This document shows positions 30,324 through 36,858 of a stretch of DNA of 38,204 nt, piece by piece. Every line of letters begins with the position of its first letter. Position 1 is the first letter of the stretch. This stretch comes from Clostridiales bacterium (GTDB lineage: Bacteria; Bacillota; Clostridia; Oscillospirales; CAG-382), in contig SFLA01000015.1 of the NCBI GenBank assembly GCA_004553575.1, positions 1-38,204 on the forward strand. The letters run 5' to 3'. The notes beneath the pieces were generated by a model. The model did not search any database and was not told the DNA's origin. It saw nothing but the letters and a program-made list of their open reading frames with translations. Both the position numbers and the translations under genes were made by a program.

Positions 30324-31640
30324 GTGTTGAGAATGTACGATCTGATCGAGAAAAAAGAACGGGGCAAAGAGCTTTCGGAGGAAGAGATACGCTTCTTCGT
30401 ATCCGGAGTGACCGACGGCAGCATTCCCGATTATCAGGTGTCGGCAATGCTTATGGCCATATTTTTCCGCGGCATGAGTAATCCCGAGATATTTACACTT
30501 ACCGACGCGATGGCGCATTCCGGCGATGTAGCCGATCTTTCCGGGATAAGAGGCAGAAAAGCAGACAAACATTCCACCGGAGGAGTCGGCGATAAAACTT
30601 CGCTCATCGTCGCTCCGATGGTAGCCGCCGCAGGCTGCGGAATATCGGTGGCAAAGATGTCCGGACGAGGGCTCGGACACACCGGCGGCACGGTGGATAA
30701 GCTGGAATCCATACCCGGGGTGCAGACCTCGCTCCCCGCGGATAAGTTTTTCGATATTGTAAACCGCACAGGGTTGTGTATAATCGGTCAGAGCGGCTCG
30801 TTCGCGCCGGCCGACAAAAAGCTGTACGCGCTGCGAGATGTCACCGCGACGGTCAACTGCATACCTCTTATCGCGTCATCCATAATGGCAAAGAAGCTCG
30901 CCGCCGGGTCCGATTATATAGTGCTCGACGTAAAATGCGGCTCCGGCGCCTTTATAAAAACCGAGAAGGAAGCGGAGAAGCTGGCAAAACTCATGGTTGA
31001 TATAGGCGAGAACGCCGGAAGAAAGGTCGCCGCGCTCATAACCGATATGGACGTACCTCTCGGGCACGCCGTCGGAAATTCGCTCGAGGTTATCGAAGCG
31101 ATCGAGACCCTCAGCGGACGCGGAGACGAGGATCTTACCGTGCTTTGCACGGCGCTCGCGGCGAATATGCTGTACACTGCGGGAGTCGGAGATTACGGCG
31201 AATGCGAGCAGCGTGTGTCCGAAACACTGAAAAACGGTCTCGCTAAGAAAAAGCTGGCGGACATGATCGAAGCAATGGGCGGAGATCCGGCGTATGTATA
31301 CGACACCTCCCTCTTCCGCGAAAGCCGAATATCCGCAGTGCTCGCGTCGGAGGGATCCGGCTATGTCACACGTATAGATACCGAGGAAGTCGGAAAGGCG
31401 GCGGCGGTGCTCGGAGCAGGGCGTGCGGTCAAGGATCAGAAAATAGACCATTCCGCCGGTATAATCCTCCATAAAAAGACCGGCGATAAAGTTAAAGAGG
31501 GCGATGTCCTCGCCACGCTGTTCACCTCGACGGTGGAGAAGGCGCAGTCCGGTATGGAAATGCTCTACGGCGCGGTCACATTCGGAGACAAGCCCCCAAA
31601 GAAAAAGCCACTAATATACAAAACCGTAAGAGGAATATAA
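30324..31640 (+). CDS. pdp: Pyrimidine-nucleoside (thymidine) phosphorylase
   Basis: Family 2 nucleoside phosphorylase of 438 residues that splits uridine or thymidine into base and (deoxy)ribose-1-phosphate. The N-terminus MLRMYDLIEKKERGKELSEE matches the family. KHSTGGVGDKTSLI is the phosphate-binding loop, SGRGLGHTGGTVDKLESI is the signature, and LYALRDVTATVNCIPLIASS and KCGSGAF complete the site. GGAGGT lies 8 nt before GTG at 30324; an ATG three codons later is possible. Whether the enzyme prefers thymidine alone (DeoA) or both nucleosides (Pdp) cannot be read from this sequence, but Firmicutes usually carry Pdp. The C-terminal domain has HKKTGDKVKEGDVLATLF. Confidence 0.95.
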   Translation: MLRMYDLIEKKERGKELSEEEIRFFVSGVTDGSIPDYQVSAMLMAIFFRGMSNPEIFTLTDAMAHSGDVADLSGIRGRKADKHSTGGVGDKTSLIVAPMVAAAGCGISVAKMSGRGLGHTGGTVDKLESIPGVQTSLPADKFFDIVNRTGLCIIGQSGSFAPADKKLYALRDVTATVNCIPLIASSIMAKKLAAGSDYIVLDVKCGSGAFIKTEKEAEKLAKLMVDIGENAGRKVAALITDMDVPLGHAVGNSLEVIEAIETLSGRGDEDLTVLCTALAANMLYTAGVGDYGECEQRVSETLKNGLAKKKLADMIEAMGGDPAYVYDTSLFRESRISAVLASEGSGYVTRIDTEEVGKAAAVLGAGRAVKDQKIDHSAGIILHKKTGDKVKEGDVLATLFTSTVEKAQSGMEMLYGAVTFGDKPPKKKPLIYKTVRGI

Positions 31641-31648
31641 ACCAGCGT

Positions 31649-32068
31649 ATGAAAGTATACACCTCAAACAGTGCGGCGGAAACGGAGCAGATCGCCTGCG
31701 ACCTTGCCGCAACGCTTAAAAGCGGCGATTTTATTGCCTTCTTCGGCGATCTCGGCGCAGGTAAAACCGCGTTTACCCGCGGACTGGTAAAAGCCCTTGC
31801 ACCGGAGTGTCTGCCGCTGGTTCATTCGCCGACCTTCGCCATAGTCAACGAATATATCGGCAAACAGAACAGCATTTTCCATTTTGATATGTACCGTATA
31901 AAGGATGAGGACGACCTTCTTTCCACCGGATTTTACGATTACGCCGTGCGCGGAGGAATTATCGTAACCGAATGGAGCGAGAATATCGAATCCTGCATAC
32001 CGGATGACGCCATACGGATTACCATAGAGAAAACGGGCGAAAGCTCAAGGAGGATCACGGTATGTTAG
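31649..32068 (+). CDS. tsaE: tRNA t6A biosynthesis ATPase TsaE
   Basis: P-loop ATPase of 139 residues that works with TsaB and TsaD in adding threonylcarbamoyl to A37 of ANN-decoding tRNAs. The Walker A motif is FFGDLGAGKTAFTRGLVKAL (residues about 32-51), followed by VHSPTFAIVNEY and IFHFDMYRIKDEDDLLSTGF, and the VTEWSENI motif near the end, all standard for TsaE/YjeE. The gene begins 9 bp after pdp and overlaps tsaB by 7 nt, so it is probably part of the same transcript. No good ribosome binding site is visible before its ATG; coupling to pdp translation is likely. Confidence 0.95.
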   Translation: MKVYTSNSAAETEQIACDLAATLKSGDFIAFFGDLGAGKTAFTRGLVKALAPECLPLVHSPTFAIVNEYIGKQNSIFHFDMYRIKDEDDLLSTGFYDYAVRGGIIVTEWSENIESCIPDDAIRITIEKTGESSRRITVC

Positions 32069-32757
32069 TCCTCGCGCTGGATTCGACTGCCCTCACCGCG
32101 TCCGCCGCCTGCGTGCGGTTCGGCGAAGACAATGTTTTAACCAAATATTCGCTCTATACGGTTAAAAACGAGCTGACACACAGCGAAAACCTTATGCCCA
32201 TGGTCGATTCGGTGCTTAACGGCATGAACGCAAAGATCGGGGATATCGGGCTTATAGCCGTAAGCGCCGGACCCGGTTCTTTTACCGGAGTGCGGATAGG
32301 CGTAACCACGGTAAAGGGTCTTGCCTTCCCGGGCGACATTCCCTGCGTCGGAGTGTCTACTCTCGAAGCGATAGCCGAGAGCCTTTCCGGCACCGGAGAC
32401 ACCGTGTGCGCGGTTATGGACGCCCGCCGAGGTCAGCTTTACAACGCGCTTTTCCGCAGAGGCAGGCGGCTGTGCGGCGATCGCGCCGTGTCGGCGGAGC
32501 AGCTGTATTCCGAATTAAGCCGTATGCAGCGGGTTATTGTCTGCGGAGACGGCGCAGAAGTATTCCTAAAAAGCTGTCCGGAAACAGGCAGGCTGTTCCG
32601 CGCTTCGGCAGCTGCATGCGAGCAGAATGCCCTTTCGGTCGCAGAGGTCGGATACAGAGCCTTCCTCGCCGGGAAGGCGGTTAAATGCGGCGCGCTCGCG
32701 CCGGTTTATCTGCGTGATTCACAGGCAGAAAGAGAAAGAAAGGAAAAATTAAAATGA
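32062..32757 (+). CDS. tsaB: tRNA t6A biosynthesis protein TsaB
   Basis: ASKHA-fold partner of TsaD, 231 residues. It begins MLVLALDSTALTASAACVRF, the usual LALDTS opening, followed by ENLMPMVDSVLNGMNAKIGD and the diagnostic AVSAGPGSFTGVRIGVTTVK. The protein is not an active glycoprotease. It stabilises the TsaD-TsaE complex; TsaD itself is not in this window. AAGGAG is 9 nt before the ATG at 32062, which overlaps the end of tsaE, and the stop overlaps the start of rpiB as ATGA. In many Firmicutes rimI follows tsaB; here rpiB takes that place. Confidence 0.95.
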   Translation: MLVLALDSTALTASAACVRFGEDNVLTKYSLYTVKNELTHSENLMPMVDSVLNGMNAKIGDIGLIAVSAGPGSFTGVRIGVTTVKGLAFPGDIPCVGVSTLEAIAESLSGTGDTVCAVMDARRGQLYNALFRRGRRLCGDRAVSAEQLYSELSRMQRVIVCGDGAEVFLKSCPETGRLFRASAAACEQNALSVAEVGYRAFLAGKAVKCGALAPVYLRDSQAERERKEKLK

Positions 32758-33179
32758 CAGTTGCATTCGGAAGCGACCACGGAGGTTACACGCTGAAATC
32801 GGCGCTGATAAAATACTTTACGGATAAAGGGTACGGCATAATCGACGTCGGAACCGATACGGAGCAATCCTGCGATTACCCGGTATATGCAAAATCCGCG
32901 TGCGCAAAAGTTCTTTCCGGCGAGGCGGACAGAGCGATACTGATATGCAAAACCGGAATAGGAATGACGATAGCGGCCAACAAGATACGCGGCATACGCG
33001 CCGCGGACATAAGCGACGAGTACTCGGCAAAAATGTGCCGCGCACACAACAACTGCAACGTGATGTGTATCGGAGCCTTTCTTTGCGAGGAAGATAAAGC
33101 AAAAAAGCTGGCCGATATATTCCTTGCTTCGGATTTCGAAGGCGGAAAGCACGCACGCAGGGTGGATATGCTCGAATAA
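32754..33179 (+). CDS. rpiB: Ribose-5-phosphate isomerase B (RpiB/LacAB family)
   Basis: Rossmann-like sugar-phosphate isomerase of 141 residues converting ribose-5-phosphate to ribulose-5-phosphate. The N-terminus MTVAFGSDHGGYTLKSAL and SCDYPVYAKSACAKVLSGEAD are family motifs. The catalytic cysteine motif reads ICKTGIGMTIAANKIRGIRA (Cys65), with lysine where glycine is usual (CGTGIG). AAHxxYSA-like SDEYSAKMCRAHNNCNVMCIG follows. The enzyme fits the upstream genes, because DeoB yields ribose-5-phosphate that RpiB feeds to the pentose phosphate pathway. It is coupled to tsaB through an ATGA overlap with AAAGGAAAA upstream. A LacA/LacB-type galactose-6-phosphate isomerase is possible but lacks context. 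Confidence 0.9.
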   Translation: MTVAFGSDHGGYTLKSALIKYFTDKGYGIIDVGTDTEQSCDYPVYAKSACAKVLSGEADRAILICKTGIGMTIAANKIRGIRAADISDEYSAKMCRAHNNCNVMCIGAFLCEEDKAKKLADIFLASDFEGGKHARRVDMLE

Positions 33180-33215
33180 CAGCCGAAAAATATAGACTTT
33201 TTCCGCAAAAAGACC

Positions 33216-33244
33216 TTGACAAAGGCAAAACGGTTTGATATACT
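33216..33244 (+). promoter_or_regulatory. Promoter of rpmG-secE-nusG
   Basis: Perfect TTGACA (33216-33221), a 17-bp spacer and TATACT (33239-33244). Start predicted near 33251. Confidence 0.75.
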
Positions 33245-33250
33245 GTTAGC

Positions 33251-33274
33251 ACCTCTGTTGCCGGGGTCTTTTTT
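33251..33274 (+). promoter_or_regulatory. Small hairpin with U run at the start of the rpmG leader
   Basis: ACCTC (33251-33255) can pair with GGGGT (33263-33267) around a 7-nt loop, followed by CTTTTTTG. It would lie at the very 5' end of the transcript. The stem is weak (5 bp, one U-G), so it may be a pause site or an attenuator, or nothing. Confidence 0.35.
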
Positions 33275-33357
33275 GTTGTGCCTGTCCGTACCGATTTCCG
33301 CGGCAGCCGCACGCCCGACGCTCAGAGGGAGGTAACATTTATTGGAGGTGCCGAATA

Positions 33358-33516
33358 ATGAAAGGTCAGCGAGACAAGATCACACTCGTCTGCAGCGAGT
33401 GCAAACAGAGAAACTACAACACCAAGAAAAACAAGAAGAACGACCCCGACAGACTCGAGATGAACAAATACTGCAAGTTCTGCCGCAAGCATACTTTGCA
33501 CAAGGAAAGCAAGTAA
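33358..33516 (+). CDS. rpmG: 50S ribosomal protein L33, zinc-binding type
   Basis: Short ribosomal protein of 52 residues starting MKGQRDKITLVCSECKQRNY. Two CxxC pairs (CSEC at 12-15 and CKFC at 39-42) place it in the zinc-containing C+ form. The internal segment YNTKKNKKNDPDRLEMNKYC and the tail RKHTLHKESK are typical of L33. GGAGGTG stands 8 nt before the ATG. It opens the rpmG-secE-nusG cluster, the order seen in most Firmicutes, with secE beginning 16 bp after the stop. Confidence 0.96.
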   Translation: MKGQRDKITLVCSECKQRNYNTKKNKKNDPDRLEMNKYCKFCRKHTLHKESK

Positions 33517-33532
33517 GCAGGGAGTAGTGAAG

Positions 33533-33730
33533 ATGAAGGAAAACCGCGTTGCAAAGTTTTTCAGGGATTACCGCAGCGAATTCAAAAAAATCGTATGGCC
33601 GTCCCGCGTTCAGACCGCAAAAAACAGCTCGGTCGTGCTTATCGCAATCATCGCATTCACTATCGTAATCGGTGTGCTTGATTTCGGTCTTGAGCAGCTC
33701 GTAAGCCTTTTGGCCGAGCTCGTAGCGTAA
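33533..33730 (+). CDS. secE: Preprotein translocase subunit SecE
   Basis: Single-span membrane protein of 65 residues, a clamp around SecY in the translocon. The amphipathic cytoplasmic helix has RVAKFFRDYRSEFKKIVWPS with the KKxxWPS motif, followed by one membrane helix (SVVLIAIIAFTIVIGVLDFG). The ATG at 33533 is chosen because GGGAG is 8 nt away; a GTG two codons earlier lies only 2 nt from that site. Length is normal for Gram-positive SecE. nusG follows after 6 bases. Confidence 0.95.
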   Translation: MKENRVAKFFRDYRSEFKKIVWPSRVQTAKNSSVVLIAIIAFTIVIGVLDFGLEQLVSLLAELVA

Positions 33731-33736
33731 GCCGGA

Positions 33737-34273
33737 ATGAATATCACACACGAGGGTACACCCCGCTGGTATGTAGTTCATACCTACACCGGATACGAGA
33801 ACAAGGTCGCCTCGAATATCGAGAAGATAGTCGAAAACCGCAACCTTCAGCATCTTATATTCGGAGTGAAAATACCCATGGAAACCGTTGTCGAGTCCGA
33901 CAGCGAAACAACAAAGGAAATCGAGCGTAAGATGTTCCCGAGCTATGTTCTTATCAAGATGATAATGAACGACGAAAGCTGGCACATCATACGCAACACG
34001 ACGGGCGTAACAGGCTTCGTAGGCCCCGGATCCGCTCCCGTAGCGCTTACCGAAGAAGAAGTCGAAAAGCTCGGCGTGGAGGTCCGCGTCATAGATATCA
34101 AGTATGCCGTGGGCGACAGCGTTAAGATCTGCGACGGTCCGCTTTCCGGATTCATCGGGATCGTAAACGAGATCTCTCCCGATCAGAAGAAGGTCAAGGT
34201 AACGGCTTCGATGTTCGGAAGAGAAACACAGGTCGAGCTGGATTCGACCCAGGTCAAGGCATTGGACGAGTAG
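33737..34273 (+). CDS. nusG: Transcription termination/antitermination factor NusG
   Basis: Elongation factor of 178 residues that binds RNA polymerase and, through its KOW domain, ribosomal S10 or Rho. The NGN domain has PRWYVVHTYTGYENKVASNI, FPSYVLIKMIMNDESWHIIR and TTGVTGFVGPGSAPVALTEE. The KOW domain is VKICDGPLSGFIGIVNEISP to the end. Length is standard. The ATG comes 6 bases after the secE stop with only GCCGGA upstream, so translation is probably coupled. A pair of hairpins lies in the 97-bp gap before rplK. Confidence 0.97.
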   Translation: MNITHEGTPRWYVVHTYTGYENKVASNIEKIVENRNLQHLIFGVKIPMETVVESDSETTKEIERKMFPSYVLIKMIMNDESWHIIRNTTGVTGFVGPGSAPVALTEEEVEKLGVEVRVIDIKYAVGDSVKICDGPLSGFIGIVNEISPDQKKVKVTASMFGRETQVELDSTQVKALDE

Positions 34274-34290
34274 CCATCTCGTCGAACTGA

Positions 34291-34350
34291 GAGCTCCGGA
34301 AAGAAGAGGAGCTCGGTGGGAGGGAGCAAAGCTCCCGAAATATTTACCAC
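34291..34350 (+). promoter_or_regulatory. Tandem hairpins between nusG and rplK, candidate leader element
   Basis: Hairpin 1 is GAGCTCC/GGAGCTC (34291-34297 and 34308-34314). Hairpin 2 is GGGAGC-AAA-GCTCCC (34322-34336), flanked by GTGG (34316-34319) and CCAC (34347-34350) that could form a lower stem with an asymmetric loop. No T run follows, so neither is a terminator. The arms of the two hairpins can also pair with each other. In E. coli L1 represses rplK-rplA through a leader site; a similar role is possible but not shown. Confidence 0.45.
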
Positions 34351-34370
34351 ATTCGGAGGTGTAAAAACAA

Positions 34371-34796
34371 ATGGCAAAAAAAGTAATCGGCTATATCAAA
34401 CTCCAGCTTCCCGCCGGTAAGGCGACCCCGCAGCCGCCTGTCGGACCGGCACTCGGTCAGTACGGCGTAGCTATCCCGGTATTCACCAAGGATTTTAACG
34501 AGCGTACCAAGAATGATATCGGTCTTATAATCCCGGTCGTTATAACCGTTTATGCAGACCGTACCTTTACGTTCATTACCAAAACCCCGCCCGCAGCCGT
34601 TCTTATTAAGAAGGCGTGCAACATCGAAAGCGGATCCGGCGTCCCCAACAAGACAAAGGTCGCTTCCATCACCAAAGAGCAGCTCAAGAAGATCGCCGAG
34701 CTCAAAATGCCCGATCTCAACGCTGCCAGCATCGATGCCGCTATCAGCATGATTGCGGGTACCGCACGCTCCATGGGCGTGAAGGTAGTCGACTAA
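34371..34796 (+). CDS. rplK: 50S ribosomal protein L11
   Basis: Ribosomal stalk-base protein of 141 residues binding the GTPase-associated region of 23S rRNA. It begins MAKKVIGYIKLQLPAGKATP followed by QPPVGPALGQYGVAIPVFTKDFN, the L11 hallmark. The C-terminal domain has TFITKTPPAAVLIKKACNIE and ISMIAGTARSMGVKVVD. Length is standard. GGAGGTG is 8-9 nt before the ATG. rplA follows after 16 bp, giving the usual L11-L1 pair. Confidence 0.98.
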   Translation: MAKKVIGYIKLQLPAGKATPQPPVGPALGQYGVAIPVFTKDFNERTKNDIGLIIPVVITVYADRTFTFITKTPPAAVLIKKACNIESGSGVPNKTKVASITKEQLKKIAELKMPDLNAASIDAAISMIAGTARSMGVKVVD

Positions 34797-34812
34797 GGGA
34801 GGGTTTTAAGCA

Positions 34813-35505
34813 GTGAAAAGAGGAAAGAATTATCAGGACGCTCTTAAAAGCATAGACAAAGCAAACCTTTACGAGTCCGCAGAGGCGCTTAAGCTCGCCT
34901 GCGACACTTCCAAGGCGAAGTTCGACGAGACAGTCGAGGTTCATCTACGCATGGGACTTGACGGACGTCACGCAGACCAGCAGATCCGCGGCGCCATCGT
35001 CCTTCCCAACGGCACCGGCAAAACCGTCCGCACCCTCGTGTTCGCGAAGGGCGACAAGGCGAAGGCCGCGGAAGAAGCCGGAAGCGATTTCGTCGGAGCA
35101 GAGGATCTCGTAGCAAAGATCCAGCACGAGAACTGGTTCGATTACGACGTTATCATAGCCACCCCGGATATGATGGGCGTTATCGGCCGTCTCGGTAAGA
35201 TACTCGGCCCGAAGGGCCTTATGCCGAACCCTAAGGCGGGTACCGTAACCATGGACGTCGCAAAGGCAGTCCACGATGCAAAAGCAGGTAAGATCGAGTA
35301 TCGTCTCGACAAGACCAACATCATACACTGCACCATAGGCAAGGTATCGTTCGGTCCCGAAAAGCTCGCCGAGAACTTCGACGCGCTGCTCGGAGCAATT
35401 ATAAAGGCGAAGCCCGCTGCCGCAAAGGGACAGTATATCAAATCCTGCACCGTAGCGTCCACTATGGGCCCCGGTATAAAGATTAACCCGACAAAACTGG
35501 GTTAA
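34813..35505 (+). CDS. rplA: 50S ribosomal protein L1
   Basis: Protein of the ribosomal L1 stalk, 230 residues, involved in E-site tRNA exit and, in many bacteria, a translational repressor of its own operon. It starts at GTG 34813 as MKRGKNYQDALKSIDKANLY. Landmarks are FDETVEVHLRMGLDGRHADQ, QIRGAIVLPNGTGKTVRTLV, ATPDMMGVIGRLGKILGPKG, LMPNPKAGTVTMDVAKAV and the C-terminal GQYIKSCTVASTMGPGIKIN. The ribosome binding site GGGAGGG lies about 9 nt upstream. The gene is followed at once by the promoter and leader of rplJ. Confidence 0.98.
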   Translation: MKRGKNYQDALKSIDKANLYESAEALKLACDTSKAKFDETVEVHLRMGLDGRHADQQIRGAIVLPNGTGKTVRTLVFAKGDKAKAAEEAGSDFVGAEDLVAKIQHENWFDYDVIIATPDMMGVIGRLGKILGPKGLMPNPKAGTVTMDVAKAVHDAKAGKIEYRLDKTNIIHCTIGKVSFGPEKLAENFDALLGAIIKAKPAAAKGQYIKSCTVASTMGPGIKINPTKLG

Positions 35506-35529
35506 AAACGGTTTATCAATAAAAAGGTA

Positions 35530-35558
35530 TTGACAATGCCGCTTATTTGTGGTATTGT
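35530..35558 (+). promoter_or_regulatory. Promoter of rplJ-rplL
   Basis: Perfect TTGACA (35530-35535), 17-bp spacer and TATTGT (35553-35558). Start predicted near 35565, the first base of the leader hairpin. Confidence 0.7.
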
Positions 35559-35564
35559 AAGCAA

Positions 35565-35704
35565 GGTTCGGAATCGAACCGCATTCCAAAGACAGTAGGC
35601 ACACTTGGTGTATAATGGTTCTGACCGCCTGCCGAGGAAACATAAAAGTACTGTTATTTCCGGTATTGTTTATGCTCCCCTGCGCATGCGCGGGGGAGCT
35701 TTTT
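35565..35704 (+). promoter_or_regulatory. L10 leader (ribosomal protein L10-L12 autoregulatory RNA) with attenuator
   Basis: The 5' end forms GGTTCG-GAAT-CGAACC (35565-35580). The conserved-looking core follows, AGACAGTAGGCACACTTGG to CTGCCGAGGAAACAT, like other L10 leaders in Firmicutes that bind the L10(L12)4 complex. A strong terminator hairpin closes it: GCTCCCC...GGGGAGC (35674-35699) with T5 before the rplJ ribosome binding site. Binding of excess L10-L12 is thought to favour the terminator in this class. Confidence 0.85.
35674..35704 (+). terminator. Attenuator terminator within the L10 leader
   Basis: An 11-bp stem with one U-G pair and a CATG loop, followed by TTTTT, 27 bases upstream of the rplJ ATG. 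Confidence 0.88.
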
Positions 35705-35731
35705 ATGCCGGGGTGTTATGGAGGTGAACAC

Positions 35732-36286
35732 ATGGCAAGCGCAAAAATTCTCGAGCAGAAGCAAGCTGTCGTCCAGTCTCTTGCAGACAGGATGAAAAAC
35801 GCTGCCGGCGGTGTTCTCGTCAATTACCAGGGTATTACGGTTGAGGCTGATACCGCTCTCCGTTCCGATCTTCGCAAGGCAGGCGTCGAGTACAGTGTCG
35901 TAAAGAACACTCTCACGTCCAAGGCATGCGACCTTATCGGATTCGAGCAGCTTAAAGACGTCCTCACCGGTATGACTTCTCTGGCAACCAGCGAGAGCGA
36001 TCCCGTTGCGGCGGCAAAAATTCTCTGCGGTTTTGCAGAAAAGAACCCCAATTTCGTCATAAAAGCCGGCTTCGTCGAAGGCAAGCTTCTTGACGAAAAC
36101 GGAGTAAAGGACCTCGCAAAGATTCCTTCGAAGGAAGTCCTCATCGGAAAGATGCTCGGCTCTCTTCAGTCTTCGCTTTACAGCTTTGCTTACGTCCTTC
36201 AGGCGATTATCGACAAGAAAAACGAAGCTCCTGCAGCCGAACCGGCGGCGGAGTCTGAGCCCGCAGCCGAACCGGCGGCAGAATGA
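35732..36286 (+). CDS. rplJ: 50S ribosomal protein L10
   Basis: Stalk protein of 184 residues that carries the L7/L12 dimers. From the ATG at 35732 it reads MASAKILEQKQAVVQSLADR, with GGVLVNYQGITVEADTALR and YSVVKNTLTSKACDL as family motifs. GGAGGTG is 7 nt upstream; an in-frame ATG 39 codons earlier lies within the leader and is rejected. The C-terminal helix for L12 binding ends in an acidic, low-complexity tail APAAEPAAESEPAAEPAAE, encoded by two copies of a 17-base repeat 30 bp apart (36233-36249 and 36263-36279). The tail is longer than in E. coli L10 (165 residues). Confidence 0.97.
   Translation: MASAKILEQKQAVVQSLADRMKNAAGGVLVNYQGITVEADTALRSDLRKAGVEYSVVKNTLTSKACDLIGFEQLKDVLTGMTSLATSESDPVAAAKILCGFAEKNPNFVIKAGFVEGKLLDENGVKDLAKIPSKEVLIGKMLGSLQSSLYSFAYVLQAIIDKKNEAPAAEPAAESEPAAEPAAE
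36233..36279 (+). repeat. Short direct repeat in the rplJ tail
   Basis: GCAGCCGAACCGGCGGC occurs at 36233-36249 and again at 36263-36279 in the same frame, each coding for the AAEPAA type repeat of the L10 tail. Confidence 0.85.
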
Positions 36287-36325
36287 TCCGGCATAAAAAA
36301 CAACGAACTTTCGGAGGAAAAACAA

Positions 36326-36709
36326 ATGAACGAAAAGACTCAGCAGATACTTGATATCGTTAAGGAACTTACCATACTCGAGCTCGCAGATCTCGTAAAG
36401 GAACTTGAGAACGAGTTCGGCGTTTCCGCCGCTCCCGTAGCAGTAGCCGTTGGCGGCGATGCAGGCGCAGCCGCCGCTCCCGCCGAGGACGAGAAGACCG
36501 AGTTCGACGTAGAGCTCACCGCTTTCGACGAAGCGAAGAAGCTCAAGGTCATCAAGGCTATAAAGGATATCACCGGCGTTTCTCTCGGCGAAGCCAAAGA
36601 GATCGTTGTCGGCGCTCCCAAGACCGTAAAGACCGGCGTTTCCAAGGAAGAAGCCGAAGAGCTCAAGAAGCAGCTCGAGGAGCAGGGCGCAACCGTTACC
36701 ATAAAGTAA
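36326..36709 (+). CDS. rplL: 50S ribosomal protein L7/L12
   Basis: Stalk protein of 127 residues that recruits translational GTPases. The N-terminal dimerisation domain has ILDIVKELTILELADLVKEL, followed by an Ala/Gly-rich hinge and the globular domain EKTEFDVELTAFDEAKKLKV with VIKAIKDITGVSLGEAKEIV and the terminal LKKQLEEQGATVTIK. Length is standard. GGAGG lies 8-9 nt before the ATG. A strong terminator follows, and rpoB, which follows rplL in most bacteria, is not there. Confidence 0.98.
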   Translation: MNEKTQQILDIVKELTILELADLVKELENEFGVSAAPVAVAVGGDAGAAAAPAEDEKTEFDVELTAFDEAKKLKVIKAIKDITGVSLGEAKEIVVGAPKTVKTGVSKEEAEELKKQLEEQGATVTIK

Positions 36710-36741
36710 TCGAGTCCCCTACCCGTCAGAAATGCAGCAGT

Positions 36742-36785
36742 ATGCGCCCCGCAGAACGGTTTTCGTTTTGCGGAGCGCATTTTTC
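36742..36785 (+). terminator. Terminator after rplL
   Basis: ATGCGC/GCGCAT outer stem with inner CCGCA/TGCGG and a T5 tail (36781 on). It separates the ribosomal operon from the lipoprotein gene. Confidence 0.85.
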
Positions 36786-36858
36786 TGATACCGCGCTGCA
36801 TTCTTGCCTTAAGTACCGGCAAAAAAGCCCGCGGTATTTGCATACAAGGAGCGTTAAT

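Noticed and set aside
35565..35580. A tRNA T-arm-like sequence (GGTTCGGAATCGAACC)
   Set aside because: No acceptor, D or anticodon arm fits around it; it is the first hairpin of the L10 leader.
35607..35620. TATAAT inside the L10 leader as a promoter
   Set aside because: No -35 at proper distance, and the sequence belongs to the conserved leader core.
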